10,757 bases of DNA from an uncultured Moraxella sp. (GTDB taxonomy: Bacteria > Pseudomonadota > Gammaproteobacteria > Pseudomonadales > Moraxellaceae), in contig CAKMOY010000121.1 of assembly GCA_927911235.1 (NCBI GenBank), forward strand, positions 1 to 10,757. The letters are read 5' to 3'. Positions 7,184 through 10,757 of the stretch are shown here, in pieces. The notes under the pieces were generated by a model, which did not search any database, was not told where the DNA came from, and saw only the letters and a program-made list of their open reading frames with translations. Position 1 is the first letter of the stretch, and each line of letters opens with the position of its first letter. Made by a program: the position numbers and the translations under genes.

Positions 7184-8402
7184 ATGAAAAATCAGCCAAA
7201 TTCCATCACGCCAACACCCTCAAAAATCTTTGTCATCATGATTATCATAGCGATTATTTTATTGGCAATCAATATGCGGTCGCCGATTATCGGTTTGGGG
7301 CGGTGGCACATTTTGGTACAGGCGGATTTGGATTTGTCCACCAAAACCATGGCATGATAGGGGCAATTCCGATGATTGCCTTTGCGACCAGTTCGTTTAT
7401 CGCTCCCAAAATTTCGCAAAAAATCGGACTGGAAACCACGCTTTTTATCGCCAGTGTGTTGTTGGCTTTGGGAATTTTTGGGCGAGTTTGGCAGTTACAT
7501 TTTGTTGGGCTACTCATGGGAACGGTGCTGTTATCGCTTGCGATTTCGCTTGGTAATGTGCTTGTGCCTGCGGTGATAAAAAAATATTTTCCCAACAAAA
7601 TTAGCTTAGTGACAGGTATGTATTCTTTGACTTTATCGGTGATGGCAGGCGTGTCGGCAGGGATTGCGATGACTTTGGTCAGTTTTAAAAATTGGCAATT
7701 TGCGTTAGGCAGTTGGGGAATGGTGTCTATTTTGGCAAGTTTTGCGTGGTTGTTTATTGTGTTAAATACGCAAAAAATCAACAAAATTTTGTCAAAGCCA
7801 CTGAAACGGTTGTCAAAAATCAAAACAAAATTTCGGTTTGGCAAATGCCGATGGCGTGGTTTATCAGCATATTTATGGGCGTGCAATCGTTGTTGTATTA
7901 TACGCTTGCGTCATTTTTGCCAAGTTTGTTAATTGATAAGGGTTTGAGCGAGCAACAAACGGGCAATGTGGGTATGTATTTTCAGTTGATGGCGTTTCCG
8001 TCCATTGTGCTTTTGACAAAATGGGTCGAGCATGGCGGTAGCTTGCGGTTGATGGCGGTGTTGGCAAGTGTTGCCAATTTGCTTGGCGTGGTCGGTTTTG
8101 GTTTTTTGTCCAATCAGTTGGCGTGGTTGTGGTCGGTGAGTGCAGGTTTTGGTTGTGGGATTGTTTTTACCTTGTGTTTGATGTTGTTTACCATCAAAGC
8201 CAACAATAGTGAACAAACTGCCGAACTTTCAGGCATGGCTCAAAGCGTGGGTTATAGCATTGCGATTTTTGGTCCGTTATTGGCAGGTTGGCTCAAAGAT
8301 ATGTCAGGCGGTTGGATGTTGCCAATGATGTTGTTAAGCGTTTTAATGGCAATCAATTGTGGATTTGCGTGGCTTGCAACGCAAAACAAATCTTTGTCTT
8401 AA
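7184..8402 (+). pseudogene. MFS transporter, CynX/NimT-like, with two frameshifts
   Basis: Major facilitator superfamily inner-membrane permease of the type that includes E. coli CynX (cyanate) and NimT (2-nitroimidazole); the substrate here cannot be told. It is spread over three frames. Frame one starts at ATG 7184 with a polar N-terminus, then a hydrophobic helix and INMRSPIIGLG (the family's LNLRP-type start of helix 1), then QADLDLSTKTM, ending at TGA 7352. Frame two resumes at GMIGAIPMIAFATSS and covers the middle helices to about 7775. Frame three, from QNFVKATETVV through AWFISIFMGVQSLLYYTLAS to 8402, supplies the C-terminal six helices. One added base at GG 7351-7352 and one at A6 7772-7777 give about 406 residues, the usual length. 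An alternative first repair at GGGG 7297-7300 also keeps the frame open but gives a poorer family match. No clear ribosome binding site precedes 7184, so the start is tentative. Confidence 0.82.
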
Positions 8403-8436
8403 TTTATAGTAAAAGAGCCTTTAAAATACTACGTTT

Positions 8437-8538
8437 CCGTTCGTGGTGAGCTTGTCGAACCATGAGCGGTTTTCCACTTCGCTACGCTACGTCTTGCGAA
8501 ACAGTGTTTCTCACCTTCGATAAACTCAGGGCGAACGG
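8437..8538. repeat. Composite dispersed-repeat element with inverted arms
   Basis: This element fills most of the gene-free gap 8403-8574 between the convergent MFS and holA genes. The left arm starts CCGTTCGTGGTGAGCTTGTC (8437-8456). The right arm, read on the minus strand, starts CCGTTCGCCCTGAGTTTATC (8538-8519); both continue with GAA. These are related units in opposite orientation. A GAGCGGTTTTC/GAACGGTTTTC pair is also present at the two ends. The unit resembles the GTTCG...GAGC.TGTCGAA sequence dispersed in intergenic DNA of many proteobacteria. It has no coding capacity. It is much richer in GC than its flanks. Confidence 0.65.
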
Positions 8539-8574
8539 TTTTCTTTAATAAATTATAGTTTGGAAAGAAGTCTA

Positions 8575-9606
8575 TTATATTTGGCGAAATAACTTCACCC
8601 CAGCCACCGATAATGCCAACTGATACAACAATTCCCAAGCAGGCTGTTGCACAAGCCCTTTAATCGCTTGGTCGCATTGGTATAACATCGCCGTCCAATT
8701 GCCAAAATCGGTGGCATTTTTAAAATGCCGATTTAACGCATTTTGGTACAAGCCTTGTTTGTTTTGCCAAATGCCCAATTCTGTAAAATTTTGTCCACTT
8801 ACCAAACCTTGCAACGCTCGCACATCTTTGGCAATCACCCATAACACAAGGATTTCAGGCTCTTCGGCGTGTTTTAAATGATTTAAAATATCCACCACTT
8901 TTTTGCCATCACCGCCAAGCATGGCATCGGATAAATCAAAAGTAGTAAAATGCGACTGACTGACCAAACCGTCTTGCAACTGCATTTCATCAAGCATTAC
9001 GGTTTCATTTATGCTTTTACCAAAAGCAGGATTGTACAAAAATGACAACCGCCAAAGCGCCTGATACGCACTTAATAGGTTGTGTTCGGTGTGGTGCATG
9101 AGCTGTTGCCAAGCGTTTTGGGAAAGGGCAATGCCAAAATTTTTGGCTTGGGCGTTTAAAATGTCAAAGCGTTGTTTTTCTTGATACAGTTGGCAATCAA
9201 TCACATGACCACGCTCGGCAAATACTTGAAAAAAAGCAGTTTTTTGGTTTTTTTTGTCAATTTTATCCATCAACACAACCAAACAATTATCGTTATTTTG
9301 TTCGGCAAAAGTTTGTAGTTGTGCCAGACTGTCTTTGTCAGGTTTGTGATTGCCTTGGGTGATAATCACTTTTTTATCATCAAATAATGACAAGCTGTTT
9401 AGTTCGCCCAAAACTTCTTGCCAAGACTTGCTACTGGTGATATCCATACGGCTCACCGACATGGACGCAGATTGCCAAAGAGAGCGAAACCGCTCAATCA
9501 ACCATTGCGGTAACAAGGGTTCATCGCCATGCAAAAGCCAAAGCCCTGTCGCAGGGGCGTTCATATTTTGAGCAAGTTCAAAGGCTTTTAAAAAAGACTG
9601 TTGCAT
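8575..9606 (-). CDS. holA: DNA polymerase III subunit delta
   Basis: Clamp-loader subunit that opens the beta sliding clamp during chromosome replication; it binds beta and works in the gamma/tau-delta-delta' complex. The 343 residues equal the length of E. coli HolA. The N-terminal block GLWLLHGDEPLLPQWLIERF (residues 21-40) matches the family's LLGNDPLL.QE start. Residues around 75-150 form the degenerate AAA+ core without a Walker A motif, as expected for delta. The LSDAMLGGDGKKVVDILNHL and ILVWVIAKDVRAL-like blocks (about 224-266) belong to the helical C-terminal collar domain. The ATG at 9606 lacks a clear ribosome binding site and follows lptE by 46 bases, so it is probably expressed from the lptE transcript. 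The lptE-holA pairing is widespread in gammaproteobacteria and supports both calls. The frame is intact. Confidence 0.95.
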   Translation of the reverse strand: MQQSFLKAFELAQNMNAPATGLWLLHGDEPLLPQWLIERFRSLWQSASMSVSRMDITSSKSWQEVLGELNSLSLFDDKKVIITQGNHKPDKDSLAQLQTFAEQNNDNCLVVLMDKIDKKNQKTAFFQVFAERGHVIDCQLYQEKQRFDILNAQAKNFGIALSQNAWQQLMHHTEHNLLSAYQALWRLSFLYNPAFGKSINETVMLDEMQLQDGLVSQSHFTTFDLSDAMLGGDGKKVVDILNHLKHAEEPEILVLWVIAKDVRALQGLVSGQNFTELGIWQNKQGLYQNALNRHFKNATDFGNWTAMLYQCDQAIKGLVQQPAWELLYQLALSVAGVKLFRQI

Positions 9607-9652
9607 GGGTGCGGTTAAAAATTTGATAAATTTTTTAAAAAAATATGTAAAA

Positions 9653-10210
9653 TCAAGAATTTGTGTTATTCGTTATCAACGTATTGCTATTCACCTGTGG
9701 CAAACTTAACGCCATATATTGGTCGGCGATACGCTCGGCTAGGTTGTCATACAGCCAATTTTGGATTTGGTCGGCTTGCGGATTGTCAATATTGACGCTG
9801 GCTTGGTCGTATTGGTAGCTACGTTGGACTTGTATGGTATTGGTTTTATTGATAATTTTGCCATTTTGTAAAATGTGATAAGTAACATCAGCCGACATTA
9901 CCATACGGATTTCGGTCAAAACGCCACGCAGTTGAAAATTTTGCAAACGAATATTTTTTACCTCAATACTTGGGGTTTGGTTGTTTGGGGTGTTATTGTC
10001 AGTGGTGGTTTTGATGGCAAGTAGGCTAAATTTATCATTTAACGCATTTTTTAAAGCGATATCCGCTCGGCTATTGCTAAAAATCAAGGTGGTATTGGGA
10101 ATGTTTTGCGACATTGGCGTTTGATAACCACGCAAATGAAAACCACAAGCCGTCATTTGTAAGCCCAAAATACCGACCAACATTGCCGAAAAAAAACGCT
10201 GTTTTGCCAT
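9653..10210 (-). CDS. lptE: LPS-assembly lipoprotein LptE
   Basis: Outer-membrane lipoprotein that plugs the LptD barrel and helps insert lipopolysaccharide (here probably lipooligosaccharide) into the outer leaflet. The 185-residue precursor has a basic N-terminus (MAKQR), a hydrophobic signal segment 6-18 and a lipobox ending MTAC, with Cys22 as the lipidated residue. It is followed at once by GFHLRG, the hallmark of LptE. The rest is the small alpha/beta domain, including IRLQNFQLRGVLTEIRMVMSADV and the QRSYQYD strand. The C-terminus is polar, rich in Asn and Thr. The ATG at 10210 follows a purine-rich GAGA stretch. It lies 21 bases after a small membrane-protein gene and upstream of holA in the same direction. 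In many relatives leuS precedes lptE; here it does not. The frame is intact. Confidence 0.94.
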   Translation of the reverse strand: MAKQRFFSAMLVGILGLQMTACGFHLRGYQTPMSQNIPNTTLIFSNSRADIALKNALNDKFSLLAIKTTTDNNTPNNQTPSIEVKNIRLQNFQLRGVLTEIRMVMSADVTYHILQNGKIINKTNTIQVQRSYQYDQASVNIDNPQADQIQNWLYDNLAERIADQYMALSLPQVNSNTLITNNTNS

Positions 10211-10231
10211 AAATTTTCTCTTTTTTCGCCT

Positions 10232-10585
10232 TTAACCAATCAACAAATTCACGCCTTGACGAATACCAAAGCCCAGCCAATACAAAATATTTGCCATCAC
10301 AATCATGGTAACAATGGTGGCAACAAGGCGAATACTCGCAGGTTGTTGCACGGGCGAATTGTCAGGGTCGCTTGCTGACAGTTGGGCGATGGCTTGGTCT
10401 TCTAGCTTGATATACATCATGCGTAACACGCTGTGAATGATGATAAACACAGGAATACAAGCCCAATGCACCAACAACGCACCGACCAAAAAATTTAACA
10501 ACAAGGCAATGTTGCTGATTAAATTGATGATTTTGCCTTTTGGTGTTTGGCTCACATCAGGGCGATTGGCTAACATTGGATTCAT
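10232..10585 (-). CDS. Small integral membrane protein, unknown function
   Basis: I do not recognise a named family. The 117-residue product has three predicted membrane segments, about residues 19-38, 40-58 and 86-106. The first two are almost contiguous (helical hairpin). A polar acidic loop at 60-85 contains LEDQAIAQLSASDPDNS. The N-terminus is polar with two basic residues (Lys16, Lys18) before the first segment. No cysteine pair, catalytic motif or signal cleavage site is evident. It is followed after 21 bases by lptE and preceded after 60 bases by the SCP2-domain gene on the same strand, so it probably belongs to the lptE-holA transcript. The ATG at 10585 has only a weak AGG upstream. 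The frame is intact and base composition matches its neighbours. Confidence 0.78.
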   Translation of the reverse strand: MNPMLANRPDVSQTPKGKIINLISNIALLLNFLVGALLVHWACIPVFIIIHSVLRMMYIKLEDQAIAQLSASDPDNSPVQQPASIRLVATIVTMIVMANILYWLGFGIRQGVNLLIG

Positions 10586-10645
10586 ATTTTTGCCTGTTTT
10601 TTTGTTTTTAAGAAGTTTTATATTTCAGTGATTGCCAAAATATTT

Positions 10646-10757
10646 TTAAGCGTTGTTTTTGCTCTGGGTCTGGGCTGCGGTTTGGATAGACATCAGTTGT
10701 CCCATATCGCCATCAACACGGATTTTACCTGCCATAAATCAGGGCCGACTGCCCATA
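10646..10757 (-). pseudogene. SCP2 sterol-binding-domain protein, C-terminal fragment, probable frameshift
   Basis: Only the C-terminal end is in the window; the gene continues past the right edge. The last 29 codons, from ATG 10735, read MAGKIRVDGDMGQLM followed by a polar tail ending KNNA. This is the characteristic end of the SCP2 (sterol carrier protein 2-like, lipid-binding) domain, FM.GKIKV.GDM. Directly upstream this frame meets a TGA. Adding one base at AAA 10736-10738 instead reads AVGPDFMAGKIRV, an excellent fit to the family, so one base seems to be missing here as well. Related proteins are small soluble lipid carriers or domains attached to other enzymes. The fragment is too short to say which. 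It lies 60 bases upstream of the small membrane-protein gene. Confidence 0.72.

Noticed and set aside
7772..7777. Programmed -1 ribosomal frameshifting at the A6 run in the MFS gene or at the other junctions
   Set aside because: Six independent events in five unrelated genes, several at runs of only two to four bases, are better explained by missing bases; no downstream stimulatory structure was evident.
8429..8638. Short minus-strand open frame over the repeat element
   Set aside because: It reads through the dispersed repeat and into the holA 3' end; no coding character.

Overview
The window is a chromosomal segment of a low-GC gammaproteobacterium. The proteins, the AT-rich spacers and the lptE-holA pair fit Moraxellaceae (Moraxella/Psychrobacter/Acinetobacter group, most like Moraxella). 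This assignment rests on recognition of the proteins, not on a database search. It holds mostly housekeeping and catabolic genes; no phage, CRISPR, transposase, rRNA or tRNA was seen.

Layout. (1) Positions 41-3218 form a divergent L-lactate module: lldD (L-lactate dehydrogenase, minus strand) and lldP (L-lactate permease, plus strand) read away from a 275-bp very AT-rich spacer that holds a good promoter for lldP. A strong bidirectional hairpin terminator follows lldP. (2) Positions 3282-6253 form a minus-strand redox cluster, in transcription order: an acyl-CoA dehydrogenase-family flavoprotein, an unrecognised 103-residue protein, and a rubredoxin fused to a rubredoxin reductase. A palindromic intergenic repeat lies inside the cluster. 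(3) Positions 6411-7134 hold a single-gene unit for an AhpD-like carboxymuconolactone decarboxylase-family protein (minus), with its own promoter and terminator. (4) Positions 7184-8402 hold a CynX/NimT-like MFS transporter (plus). (5) Positions 8403-8574 are a gene-free gap between convergent genes that contains a dispersed-repeat element of about 100 bp built as an inverted pair. (6) Positions 8575 to the end form a minus-strand group, in transcription order: an SCP2 sterol-binding-domain protein (cut by the window edge), a small membrane protein, lptE and holA.

The most striking property is that five genes (lldP, the rubredoxin reductase, the acyl-CoA dehydrogenase, the MFS transporter and the SCP2 protein) are each broken by frameshifts, six events in total. 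Every one is explained by loss of exactly one base, nearly always in or beside a short homopolymer run, and protein homology resumes cleanly on the other side. lldD, the AhpD-like gene, the 103-residue protein, the small membrane protein, lptE and holA are intact. Such a one-sided pattern suggests systematic single-base deletion errors in the assembly more than biological decay, but raw reads are needed to decide. I found no convincing new defence or mobile system. The most interesting biology is the flavoprotein / unknown protein / rubredoxin-reductase cluster, whose acyl-CoA dehydrogenase-like member appears to lack the usual catalytic glutamate.
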